The position numbers and the translations under genes were made by a program. DNA of 47,995 bases from Anaerolineales bacterium (GTDB lineage: Bacteria > Chloroflexota > Anaerolineae > Anaerolineales > UBA6663). The stretch is from assembly GCA_020850595.1 (NCBI GenBank), contig JADZEK010000103.1, positions 1 to 47,995 of the forward strand. Direction: 5' to 3'. A model generated the notes under the pieces. That model was not told the DNA's origin, made no database searches, and saw nothing but the letters and a program-made list of their open reading frames with translations. The stretch's first letter is position 1. The number at the start of each line of letters is the position of its first letter. Positions 8,139 through 15,987 of the stretch are shown one piece after another.

Positions 8139-8876
8139 ATGGAACCCGGCGAATACGACCGTATCGCTCAGTTGGAAGGGCGGCATTGGTGGTATCGCGG
8201 CATGCAGGCTATCGCGGCCGGGTGGTTGGCGCAGTGGGTGTGGCCCCGCCTGGCGCCCCGGCCACGCCTGCTGGATGCCGGCTGCGGCACCGGCGGCGCG
8301 CTCCGCTGGCTGTCGGCGCAGGCCCAAGTTACCGGCCTCGATCTGCACCCGTTAGCGCTCCAGTATGCCGCCGGAGCGGGCCAGCCACTGGCGCGAGGCT
8401 CGGTCACAGCGCTGCCGTTCGCGCGTGACTCCTTCGATGTCGTGACCTGCTTCGATGTGCTCTACCACGCCGCCGTGCCCGATGACATCGCCGCGCTGCG
8501 AGAGCTAGCGCGCGTGCTGCGCCCGGGCGGCTGGCTGCTGCTGCGCGTGCCGGCCTACAACTGGCTGCGCGGCGCACACGACCGACAGGTGCACACGCGC
8601 ACCCGCTACACCCGCGCTGGTTTGCAAGCGCGGCTGCTGGCCGCCGGCCTGGAGGTGCGACGCCTCAGCTATGCCGGGCTGTGGCTGCTGCCGCCGGCTA
8701 TCGTGCGCCGCCGCGGCCAGTCCCGCACGACCGCCAACTCCGATGTGACGCTGCCGCCCGCAGCCGTCAACCGGGCCGGCGAGGCGCTGCTACGCGCCGA
8801 GGGTTGGTGGCTGCGGCGCGCCACTTTGCCCGCGGGGCTGAGCTTGCTGGCCCTGGCCCGCTGCCCGAGCGCATGA
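8139..8876 (+). CDS. Class I SAM-dependent methyltransferase
   Basis: 245 aa from the ATG at 8139. A GTG at 8118 would add seven residues; the ATG is chosen because family members begin near the motif ELEGRHWWYRG-like stretch. The Methyltransf_11-type fold shows motif I LLDAGCGTGG (about 44-53), an acidic residue at the second strand (LDLH, D68) and FDVVTCFDVLYH before the LRPGGWLLLRVP motif. Substrate unknown. Its stop overlaps the ATG of the DegT aminotransferase (ATGA), so the pair is translationally coupled. That suggests a role in sugar or surface glycan modification. Confidence 0.85.
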   Translation: MEPGEYDRIAQLEGRHWWYRGMQAIAAGWLAQWVWPRLAPRPRLLDAGCGTGGALRWLSAQAQVTGLDLHPLALQYAAGAGQPLARGSVTALPFARDSFDVVTCFDVLYHAAVPDDIAALRELARVLRPGGWLLLRVPAYNWLRGAHDRQVHTRTRYTRAGLQARLLAAGLEVRRLSYAGLWLLPPAIVRRRGQSRTTANSDVTLPPAAVNRAGEALLRAEGWWLRRATLPAGLSLLALARCPSA

Positions 8877-9967
8877 TCCCGGTCGCCGCCCCACACGCCG
8901 CGTTCAGCCGCCACCGCGCGGCCCTCGACGCCGCTTATCGGCGCGTGCTGGATTCGGGCCGTTATATCCTCGGTCCGGAGGTCGCCGCCTTTGAGTCAGA
9001 GTTTGCGGCACAGTATGAATTGGGGGCGGCCGCCGGCGTGGCCAACGGCACTGAAGCGCTCTGGCTGGCCTTGCGCGCGGCGAAGGTGGGGCCAAACGAT
9101 GAGGTGATCTTGCCCACCCTGACGGCCAGCGCCACCGCCGCGGCCGTGGTTGAGTGCGGCGCGCGCCCGGTCTTCGCGGACGTCGCCCCGGCTGATCTGA
9201 ACCTGAACCCCACCGAGCTAGCCAAGCACCTCACGCCTCACACCCACGCCATTATCGCGGTGCACCTGTACGGAAACCCGGCCGACCTTACGGCCCTGGC
9301 CGCGTTCTGCGCCAGCCACAACCTGCAGTTGATCGAGGACTGCGCACAGGCGCATGGGGCACGCCACGCGGGCCGCTCGGTTGGCACTTTTGGTCGGGCC
9401 GCGGCCTGGAGCTTCTACCCTACCAAGAACCTCGGCGCGCTTGGCGATGGAGGCCTGGTCACCAGCCTTGACCTGGCGCTGGTCGCCCGTGCCCGCGAGC
9501 TCCGCGAGTACGGCTGGCGCGATCGCTTTGTCAGCGCCGAGCCGGGCTGGAACTCGCGGCTCGACGAAATGCAAGCGGCCTTCCTGCGGGCCCGCTTGCC
9601 GTACCTGGAGGCCGACCATGCCCGCCGGCGCGGCCTCGCGGCGGCGTACCGCGCCGCGCTGCCCGCCAGGCTCCACTGCCTGCAGGCGCGCCCCGACGAC
9701 CTGGGTGTGGAGCACCTGTTTGTCGTTCAGGCGCCCAATCGCGAGCACTTCCGGTCGCACCTACGCGCCGCAGGTGTTGCGACGGCTATTCACTATCCGG
9801 TGCCGTTACACCTCCAACCGGCGTACGCCAGCCTGGGCGGCGGGCCGGGCAGCCTGCCCGTCGCTGAAGCCGCCTCGGCCCAGGTGGTCAGCCTGCCCAT
9901 GTACCCGGAGCTTACGGACGCTGAGGTCGCGCAAGTCGCCGGAGCCATCGCCAGCTATTCGCCTTAA
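8873..9967 (+). CDS. DegT/DnrJ/EryC1/StrS family PLP-dependent aminotransferase
   Basis: 364 aa from the ATG at 8873, coupled by ATGA overlap to the methyltransferase; the frame stays open upstream but without coding support. The family transfers an amino group to a keto-sugar nucleotide. Visible features are the glycine-rich SGRYILGPEV opening, the cofactor region IEDCAQAHGA (D156, Q159) and the Schiff-base lysine K185 in FYPTKNLGALGDGG. The C-terminal HYPVPLHLQPAY motif is typical of sugar aminotransferases. The likely product is an amino sugar for a glycan, but the exact sugar cannot be assigned. Confidence 0.9.
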   Translation: MIPVAAPHAAFSRHRAALDAAYRRVLDSGRYILGPEVAAFESEFAAQYELGAAAGVANGTEALWLALRAAKVGPNDEVILPTLTASATAAAVVECGARPVFADVAPADLNLNPTELAKHLTPHTHAIIAVHLYGNPADLTALAAFCASHNLQLIEDCAQAHGARHAGRSVGTFGRAAAWSFYPTKNLGALGDGGLVTSLDLALVARARELREYGWRDRFVSAEPGWNSRLDEMQAAFLRARLPYLEADHARRRGLAAAYRAALPARLHCLQARPDDLGVEHLFVVQAPNREHFRSHLRAAGVATAIHYPVPLHLQPAYASLGGGPGSLPVAEAASAQVVSLPMYPELTDAEVAQVAGAIASYSP

Positions 9968-9974
9968 ATAGAGC

Positions 9975-10000
9975 GGGGCCGCCCGGTGATCGGCGGCCCC
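9975..10000. terminator. Shared hairpin between convergent genes
   Basis: GGGGCCGCC pairs perfectly with GGCGGCCCC around an 8-nt loop, between the ends of the DegT gene (+) and the kinase-FGE gene (-). T-runs are absent on either side, so termination is inferred from position and stem strength. Confidence 0.6.
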
Positions 10001-10028
10001 ACTTGCTTGCCAGAGGCGATGGGCGGCG

Positions 10029-12146
10029 CTAGGGCACCGATTGGGCGCAGCGGAAGCCGATGTCTACATCCGCGCCGCCTGGGTTGCGGATGTAGCGCCG
10101 GGTGGTCAAGTAAAGAAACGGGTCGGCGTTGCCAAACGACCCACCGCGCATCACTTTCTGGCTGCCGGTTTCTGGTCCTTGTGGGTTATCCACGGGCGAC
10201 ACGCCGTAGTAGTCAAGCGCGTACCAGTCGCTCACCCATTCCAGGACGTTGCCGGACATGTCATACAGCCCAAACGGACTGGCCCCGCCCGGAAGGCTGG
10301 CCACAGCCAGCGTATCGCCGGCGGCGGCCGGCACCAGGGCGGCGTCGAAGTCGTTACCCCACGGGAAGCGCCGCCCATCGCCGCCGGTGGCAGCGTACTC
10401 CCACTCAGCCTCGGTTGGCAGGCGCTTGCCTTCAAACTGGCACATCGCCACGGCCTGCTCCCAGGTCACGTTCACCACTGGGAACTGAGCAAAGGTTTCG
10501 GAGGTGGCATAGCTGCCGCGGGTGAACGAAGCCCGCGGATGGATCGAGCAGGCGCCGGCATCCAGACAAGCCTGGTAGCGCGCGTTGGTCGCTTCGGTCT
10601 TGTCCATAAAGAACTGGCTGAGCACGACTGTGTGCGCCGGGCCGGCATCGCCGTTCCCGGAACCCATGCCGAACTTGCCCTCCGGGATTAGAAGCATCCC
10701 GTCGGGCGGGACGACGACGGCCGGGGCGGGCGTATCGGTCGGGACCGCGGTGGGCGGCACGTCGGTGTCTTTCACCTCGACCACCTCGGTCGGCGCCACA
10801 GTCGGCTCCACCTCGGCCGTCGGCTGGGCGGCCGCGGGCGTGGCTGAGGGCGCGCCGGCTACCTGCGTGGCTTCGGCCGGCCCGGCGGTGTTGGTGGCTT
10901 GGCTACCCGCCGAAGTGGTGGCAGTCGCGCCTGCCAGCATCGCCAGCAGTGTTGGGCCGCCCAAGATCGCGCCAACCACGATCGCCGCCAGCAGGCATAG
11001 CCCCAGGAGGCCAACAACACCCCCGACCAGCAAGCCCGACGGCCCACGGCGGGCGGGGGCAGCCGGCGCAGGTATGGCGGCGGCGGAGGCGGGCACCGGC
11101 ACGGCCCCGGTGTGGGCCGCCGGCGGCACCGGCGCAGACCCAGAATAAACCGGCGGCGGCGCGCCAACCGGGATGTTCTCGCGGATGGTCGCCATTGGCC
11201 GCTGGGCCGCATTGGTCGCCGGGGGGCGGGCAGGCTCGATGATCGTGGCTCCCACTGGCGGGGGCTGGTTGGGCACCACTGTATCCGACTTGCCGGTGGA
11301 ATAGGGCCGCTGCGCGATCATGCGCAGGGCCGCCGCAAACTCGCCAGCCGTTTGGTAGCGCTGGGCCGGCTGTTTGGCTAGCACGCGGTCGAGGACTTCA
11401 GTGAGCGCGGGCGGTACCTCAGCCCGCGAACGAATGTCGGGCACGGCCTCGTTCACGTGTTTGAGCATGACCGTCATGGCAGAGTCGCCCTCAAACGGTG
11501 GCCGGCCCGCAGCCATCTCGTACAGCACAATGCCCAGCGAGTAGATGTCCGCGCGGCCGTCTAACGGCTCGCCCCGCACTTGTTCGGGCGCCATGTACGC
11601 CGGGGTGCCGATGATGGCCCCCGTGGCGGTGTGCTGCTGGCCGCCGAGGATTTTGGCCACGCCGAAGTCGGTCAGCACGGGCTGGTCGCCGGGCATGAGC
11701 ATGATGTTGGCCGGTTTCAGGTCTCGGTGAATGGTGCCGCGGTCGTGGGCATAGGCGACGGCGTCGGCCACGGTGGCGATGATGCTGGCCGTGGCCACCA
11801 TCGGAAAGCGCTGTTTAGTCTGGCTCAGGGTTTTGAGCCGAGCCTGGAGGGTCTCGCCCGGCACGTACTCCATGATCATGTAATACGTATCGCCGTCATG
11901 GTCAAAGTCAAAGACCTGCACGATGCTTGGGTGGCGCAGTTGCGCCACGGCAGCGGCCTCCGCCTCAAAACGGCGCACAAACTCCGTGTCGCTCGTCAGG
12001 TGTGAGTGGATCAGCTTAACCGCGACGGTACGGCGCAGGTTGGGGTCATAGGCGCGGTAAACGGCCGACATGCCGCCCTGGCCGAGCAGCGCCTCAATCT
12101 TGTAGCGGCCGCCTAAGTTGTATCCAATCCAGCTCGGTTGGCTCAT
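10029..12146 (-). CDS. Ser/Thr protein kinase with C-terminal formylglycine-generating-enzyme-like domain
   Basis: 705 aa. Kinase domain at about 14-290: glycine loop GQGGMSAVY, K44, H140-R141-D142-L-K-P-A-N and D160-F-G, then the APEQ motif, so it should be active. A Pro/Ala-rich stretch (about 290-370) leads to one membrane helix (about 371-405). A Thr/Pro-rich outer linker is followed by a FGE-sulfatase/SUMF1 domain (about 478-705) with LPTEAEWEYAA, SGNVLEWVSDWY and MRGGSF motifs. In such fusions the outer domain is thought to sense or bind rather than make formylglycine. The kinase would sit in the cytoplasm and the FGE-like part outside. A TATAAT lies about 30 bp upstream of the ATG. Confidence 0.93.
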   Translation of the reverse strand: MSQPSWIGYNLGGRYKIEALLGQGGMSAVYRAYDPNLRRTVAVKLIHSHLTSDTEFVRRFEAEAAAVAQLRHPSIVQVFDFDHDGDTYYMIMEYVPGETLQARLKTLSQTKQRFPMVATASIIATVADAVAYAHDRGTIHRDLKPANIMLMPGDQPVLTDFGVAKILGGQQHTATGAIIGTPAYMAPEQVRGEPLDGRADIYSLGIVLYEMAAGRPPFEGDSAMTVMLKHVNEAVPDIRSRAEVPPALTEVLDRVLAKQPAQRYQTAGEFAAALRMIAQRPYSTGKSDTVVPNQPPPVGATIIEPARPPATNAAQRPMATIRENIPVGAPPPVYSGSAPVPPAAHTGAVPVPASAAAIPAPAAPARRGPSGLLVGGVVGLLGLCLLAAIVVGAILGGPTLLAMLAGATATTSAGSQATNTAGPAEATQVAGAPSATPAAAQPTAEVEPTVAPTEVVEVKDTDVPPTAVPTDTPAPAVVVPPDGMLLIPEGKFGMGSGNGDAGPAHTVVLSQFFMDKTEATNARYQACLDAGACSIHPRASFTRGSYATSETFAQFPVVNVTWEQAVAMCQFEGKRLPTEAEWEYAATGGDGRRFPWGNDFDAALVPAAAGDTLAVASLPGGASPFGLYDMSGNVLEWVSDWYALDYYGVSPVDNPQGPETGSQKVMRGGSFGNADPFLYLTTRRYIRNPGGADVDIGFRCAQSVP

Positions 12147-12178
12147 CGCTCGTCCTAGGAAAGTGGAGTAAGAGGCCT

Positions 12179-12184
12179 ATTATA
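12179..12184 (-). promoter_or_regulatory. -10 element of the kinase-FGE gene
   Basis: A perfect TATAAT on the minus strand lies 32 bp before the ATG at 12146. No convincing -35 is visible at 16-18 bp. Confidence 0.45.
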
Positions 12185-12222
12185 GCCGGGTTGCGACATC
12201 GCGCGCGCTCCGCCAGGGCAAG

Positions 12223-12697
12223 TGCATCTTATTTCCGTTTGCTGAGAGAGTGCCGAAAGTGGCCCGGAAATTGGCCGCTAGCTGTAATTACCCGGGACGC
12301 TGCGCGTCACCGGCCACAAGGCAGCGCGAATACGACCGGCCTTTGGCCGGGTTGCTCAGACACTAACCCCGGTACGATCAAGGGGTCAGCCTGATCCTGG
12401 GTTGAGATTCCTCACCCCCCACAATGCCGAAGGGTGGCCGGCAACCGGAGGGGGGCTTGCTCAGAAACTAAACCCGGTACGATCAAAGGGTCAGCCTGAT
12501 CCTGGGTTGAGATTCCTCACCCCCCACAATGCCGAAGGGTGGCCGGCAACCGGAGGGGGCTTCGGAATGACATGGTCCGCCGAGTGTTTCGCCACTGGGG
12601 GCTGGCGGGCTGGCGCAGGGCGCCATGGGTACTTCGGAATGACAGGCAAAATAGGGCTGATCAGTCCCAAGCGCAGTTTAGATGCAATTGCCCTGCG
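12223..12697. repeat. Dispersed modular intergenic repeat, copy A
   Basis: Non-coding 475 bp that aligns along its length with 44903-45351. Shared blocks include CTGCGCGTCACCGGCCACAA, GGTCAGCCTGATCCTGGG, GAGATTCCTCACCCCCC and the end block CGCAGTTTAGATGCAATTGC. Copy A carries an internal ~105-bp tandem duplication and lacks about 75 bp present in copy B. ATTCC...CCCCC and GGGGG...GGAAT arms can pair. No transposase is present; it could be a MITE-like or REP-like element. It fills most of the gap 12147-12782. Confidence 0.85.
12352..12560. repeat. Tandem duplication inside repeat copy A
   Basis: Two units, 12352-12456 and 12457-12560, are nearly identical over about 105 bp. The second unit is closer than the first to the single unit of copy B (for example CAGAAACTAAACCCGG). 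Each holds GAGATTCCTCACCCCCC and CGGCAACCGGAGGGGG. Confidence 0.9.
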
Positions 12698-12782
12698 CGC
12701 TCCGCATGGGCCGGCTTCCCGCGGCTGGGCTGCCTGCCCGGGGCCGAGCTGTCGTGCGCCCGCCGCCCCGCACCCGCCAGGC

Positions 12783-13817
12783 TCAGCGCGCTCGGTAATG
12801 CACATCGCTGAGGCTACGCAGCCGCTCGGCCGCCTGTTCGGGGGTCAGATCGCGTTGCGGCATGGCTAACAGCTCATAACCGACCATGAACTTGCGGACG
12901 GTGGCCGAGCGGAGCAGCGGCGGGTAAAAGTGGGCGTGCAGATGCCAGGTCGGGTACGCCTGCCCATCTACTGGGGCGGGGTGAAAACCCAGGGAGTAGG
13001 GGAACGACATCTCAAAGAGATTGTCATAGCGCGTGGTCACGCGGCGCAGCAGTTCGGCCAGGCCGCTGACCTCGCTCTCCGTCAGGTCGGTCAGCGCGGC
13101 TACGTGCCGCCGCAAGACCACGAGCACCTCAAACGGCCACACGGCCCAGTAAGGCACCAGCGCGACGGCCACAGCGTTCTGGGTCACCACTCGTGTCCGA
13201 CTGTGCGTCTCGGCCCCCACGTAGTCGCACAGCAGGCAACGGCCATGCTGCGCCTGGTAGGCGGCTTGCGTGCGCAGTTCTTTGGCGGGCTCATTGAGCA
13301 CATGCTGCGAGGCCCAGACCTGGCTGTGGGGATGGGGGTTGCTGGCGCCCATCTGCGCCCCTTTATTCTCGAACACCTGCACATAGTGGATGAAATCGCG
13401 AGCGGCCAGGTCGCGCGTCTCGGCGAGCCATGTCGCTAGGACCTGCTCTACTGCGGTCTGCGACAACTGGGGCAGGGTGAGATCGTGGCGCGGCGAGAAG
13501 CAAATGACGCGGCACAGACCAGGCTCTGGCTCAGACCGAAAGAGCGCGCTCTCCGGCGGCGAGGCGGCAGGGGCCTCCGGCTTCAGCGCCGCAAAGTCGT
13601 TGTCAAACACGAAGGGGCCTGAGTACAAAGGGTTGCGGGCACCGCCGGCACGAGCGTTGCCGGGGCACAGATAGCAGGCCGGATCATAGTCAGGCAGGTC
13701 TTCGGGCGGCAGGCGCTCGACCTGCCCGAGCCACGGCCGCTGCGCACGGTGCGGCGAGACCAGCACCCACTCGCCCGTCAACGCGTTATAGCGCCGGTGC
13801 GGAAAGTCGAGGGTCAT
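12783..13817 (-). CDS. galT: Galactose-1-phosphate uridylyltransferase
   Basis: 344 aa from the ATG at 13817, preferred over a TTG seven codons upstream because the small upstream gene overlaps it as ATGA. The enzyme exchanges UMP between UDP-glucose and galactose-1-phosphate in the Leloir pathway. Visible motifs are the zinc-type pair CYLC (CYLCPGN), FDNDFAAL, and the active-site NPHPHSQVW with its catalytic His-Pro-His. A second CLLCDY and the C-terminal [13 protein letters not shown] follow. Length is normal. No galK or galE is in the window. It is the last gene of a likely operon behind the FHA regulator, with repeat copy A downstream. Confidence 0.94.
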   Translation of the reverse strand: MTLDFPHRRYNALTGEWVLVSPHRAQRPWLGQVERLPPEDLPDYDPACYLCPGNARAGGARNPLYSGPFVFDNDFAALKPEAPAASPPESALFRSEPEPGLCRVICFSPRHDLTLPQLSQTAVEQVLATWLAETRDLAARDFIHYVQVFENKGAQMGASNPHPHSQVWASQHVLNEPAKELRTQAAYQAQHGRCLLCDYVGAETHSRTRVVTQNAVAVALVPYWAVWPFEVLVVLRRHVAALTDLTESEVSGLAELLRRVTTRYDNLFEMSFPYSLGFHPAPVDGQAYPTWHLHAHFYPPLLRSATVRKFMVGYELLAMPQRDLTPEQAAERLRSLSDVHYRAR

Positions 13818-14038
13818 GCGTGAGCCTTCGCCACCCAACCGGGGCCGCCAATCGGGCTGACGACACAGTAAGGCTCAAACAGCGCGCCGACGATAGAAGC
13901 GCGAAACCAGCGCCAAGCCCGGACGGGCGCGAGGAGGATGAGGGCGGCCAGAGCAACGACGATCAGAGGGGGCAGTTGGGCGACCCAATGCGCCGACGGC
14001 GCTGCGGCGCGCTCGAACGTATCGGCGGAGGTCGGCAT
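13814..14038 (-). CDS. Small putative membrane protein coupled to galT
   Basis: 74 aa, not recognised. One clear hydrophobic helix lies at about 22-41 ([20 protein letters not shown]) after a short polar N-terminus. The frame sits neatly between the FHA gene, which ends 23 bp upstream, and galT, whose ATG overlaps this stop as ATGA. That position is the main evidence that it is translated. No ribosome site is obvious. It could be a chance open frame, since GC-rich DNA holds many. Confidence 0.45.
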   Translation of the reverse strand: MPTSADTFERAAAPSAHWVAQLPPLIVVALAALILLAPVRAWRWFRASIVGALFEPYCVVSPIGGPGWVAKAHA

Positions 14039-14061
14039 GGGGCGGCGGCCGACGGGCAGCC

Positions 14062-14736
14062 TCAGGCGACCGGCCGATTGTCGAGCCGGAAGCCATGCCC
14101 GCGCACGGTGACGATGTAGTGAAAGTCCGGGTCAATCTCGGCCAGGCGGTCGCGCACCCGCCGCACGAGCGCATCAATGGCCTGCTCGGACACGCCGGCG
14201 CCGCTGGCTTCGGGCCAGACGGCCAGGATGACCTCATCGCGCGAGCAAACTTGACCGGGCCGCTGGTAGAGCAGCTCGAGGAAGCGAAATTGGGGCACCG
14301 ACAGGGGCGGGTCTAACTCGCGGTCGTTGAGCCAGACACGCCGCGCTGCGCCATCGAGCCGCAGACGCCCAACGCTGACGACCTCGCCTTCGGGCGTGGT
14401 TTCGATCCGCAAAGGCACCGTGGCTTCGGAACCGACGTAGGCCAGTTTGGCGACGAGCGCCACCTGGATCAGATCGCCGTCTTGCAGGCGCTGCTTGCCG
14501 TTCAGCGGCTGACCGTTGAGGTGGGTGCCGTTCTTGCTGGCCAGGTCTTCGATCTCGAAGCCGCCCTCGACGCGGCGCAGCGTGGCGTGCCGGCGGCTGA
14601 CCTGCCGGTCGGGGATGACGATCTCGCAGGTAGGCTCGCGCCCGATCGTTGCCTCGGGCATGACCAGCACCCAGCGTTGACCGGTGACGGGGCCGGATTG
14701 GCCAATGAGGATGGGGACATCGTTTTTACCAGGCAT
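14062..14736 (-). CDS. FHA domain-winged helix (OmpR-type) regulator
   Basis: 224 aa. The FHA domain (about 25-100) has the conserved G32-R33, S47-R-x-H50 and N69-G70-T71, which together bind phosphothreonine. A C-terminal winged helix of the OmpR/PhoB effector type follows (about 115-220), with RFLELLYQRPG, DAL[V]RRVRDRL and the wing end VRGHGFRL. There is no receiver domain. The likely reading is a DNA-binding regulator controlled by Ser/Thr kinases, comparable in parts to mycobacterial EmbR, though in reversed domain order and without its middle domain. Two such kinases are encoded on either side. A TTGACC-17-TATAAC promoter ends 8 bp before the ATG. Confidence 0.9.
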   Translation of the reverse strand: MPGKNDVPILIGQSGPVTGQRWVLVMPEATIGREPTCEIVIPDRQVSRRHATLRRVEGGFEIEDLASKNGTHLNGQPLNGKQRLQDGDLIQVALVAKLAYVGSEATVPLRIETTPEGEVVSVGRLRLDGAARRVWLNDRELDPPLSVPQFRFLELLYQRPGQVCSRDEVILAVWPEASGAGVSEQAIDALVRRVRDRLAEIDPDFHYIVTVRGHGFRLDNRPVA

Positions 14737-14744
14737 TGGGTCAG

Positions 14745-14773
14745 GTTATAATACCGGACACACCGGAGGTCAA
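14745..14773 (-). promoter_or_regulatory. Leaderless promoter of the FHA regulator
   Basis: TTGACC (14773-14768), a 17-bp spacer and TATAAC (14750-14745) lie on the minus strand, and the ATG begins only 8 bp after the -10. Confidence 0.65.
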
Positions 14774-14957
14774 GGCGGTGACAGGGCAGCTCGCGGGCCG
14801 GCGGAGAGACCGGCCCCACGCCGGAGCGGCCAGTGCGGCCCCCTGCCCACTCTCTCCCCCTCTCTAACGCCGACGCCCAGCTCGAATGACCGGCCGGTAG
14901 CCCGTGCGCTGCGCGCCCACCGGGGCGGCAGGGGCGCACACTCACAGGAGGCAAACC

Positions 14958-15974
14958 ATGCTGCCGCCACTCCAGCTCGGAGAGGTGCTGCGCGGCCGTT
15001 ACAAGATCTCCAGCTACGTCGGGCACGGCGGGATGGGCTCGATCTACCAGGCGGAAGACTTGCGCCTGGAGGGCCGGTTGTGCGCCATCAAGGAGGTGCA
15101 GAACGACGCGGCCCTGCCGCCCGACACACAGCAACAGGCGCGCGATCAGTTCTACCGCGAAGCCTCGATTTTGGCGCGCCTAGACCACCCCAACCTGCCG
15201 AAGGTCTCTGATTTCTTCTCCTCGGGCGACCGCGACTACCTGGTGATGGACTTCGTGCCAGGCAAGGACCTGCGCGCGATGGTCGCGGAGGCCCGCCAGG
15301 CAGGGCAGTTCCTGGCGGAGGCGGAGGTGTTGGGCTGGGCCAATCAATTGGCTGACGCGCTGGAGTACCTGCACCGGCAGGACAGCCCGATCGTTCACCG
15401 GGACATAAAGCCATCGAACCTGAAGGTGACGCCGAGCGGGCTGCTGAAGCTGGTGGATTTCGGGCTGGTCAAGCAGCTGGCCGCGGACGAGCGCACGGTG
15501 ACGATCATCCAGGGGGTGGGGACGGCGTACTACACGCCGCTGGAGCAGTATGGCGGGGACACCGGCCACACAGACGTGCGCACCGACATCTATTCGTTCG
15601 GGGCGACGCTCTATCATTTGCTGACGAACGAGCCGCCCACCGAGGCGAAGACGCGGTTCCTGCGAGCCGACGCACAGCGGCCGGTGCGGGCGATAAACCC
15701 GGCGGTGTCGGCCTCCACTGAGCAGGCGGTGGCGTGGGCCATGGCGCTGCACCCGGACGACCGTCCGCCGGATGTGCCGACGCTGCGGGCCGCGCTGCAG
15801 TCGGCGACGGGCAACGGCTTGCGGGTGCGGGCCGAAGGCGAGAGCTTCGTGGTGCAACCGACGATTCGCCTGCCCAACCTCGCCAGCCGCACCGATCGTT
15901 ACCTGGCCTTCGCGGCGGCCGGGCTGTTCCTCGTCGCGCTCCTACTGACGCTCTTTCCCATTCCTCTGCGCTAG
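14958..15974 (+). CDS. Membrane-anchored Ser/Thr protein kinase
   Basis: 338 aa from the ATG at 14958, chosen because AGGAGG (14946-14951) lies 6 bp upstream; the frame is open further up without support. Kinase motifs are complete: GHGGMGSIYQ, K45, H147-R148-D149-I-K-P-S-N, D167-F-G and the TPLEQYGG substrate loop. The kinase fills about 10-300. A single C-terminal membrane helix (about 312-335) ends the protein with a very short tail, so there is no outside sensor domain. It diverges from the FHA regulator gene, which makes that protein a candidate partner or substrate. The GTP/ATP donor and targets are not visible. Confidence 0.92.
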   Translation: MLPPLQLGEVLRGRYKISSYVGHGGMGSIYQAEDLRLEGRLCAIKEVQNDAALPPDTQQQARDQFYREASILARLDHPNLPKVSDFFSSGDRDYLVMDFVPGKDLRAMVAEARQAGQFLAEAEVLGWANQLADALEYLHRQDSPIVHRDIKPSNLKVTPSGLLKLVDFGLVKQLAADERTVTIIQGVGTAYYTPLEQYGGDTGHTDVRTDIYSFGATLYHLLTNEPPTEAKTRFLRADAQRPVRAINPAVSASTEQAVAWAMALHPDDRPPDVPTLRAALQSATGNGLRVRAEGESFVVQPTIRLPNLASRTDRYLAFAAAGLFLVALLLTLFPIPLR

Positions 15975-15987
15975 CCAGGCCGGCGCA

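Noticed and set aside
12402..12869. Open frame within repeat copy A
   Set aside because: The frame spans duplicated non-coding sequence and has no homologue in copy B.
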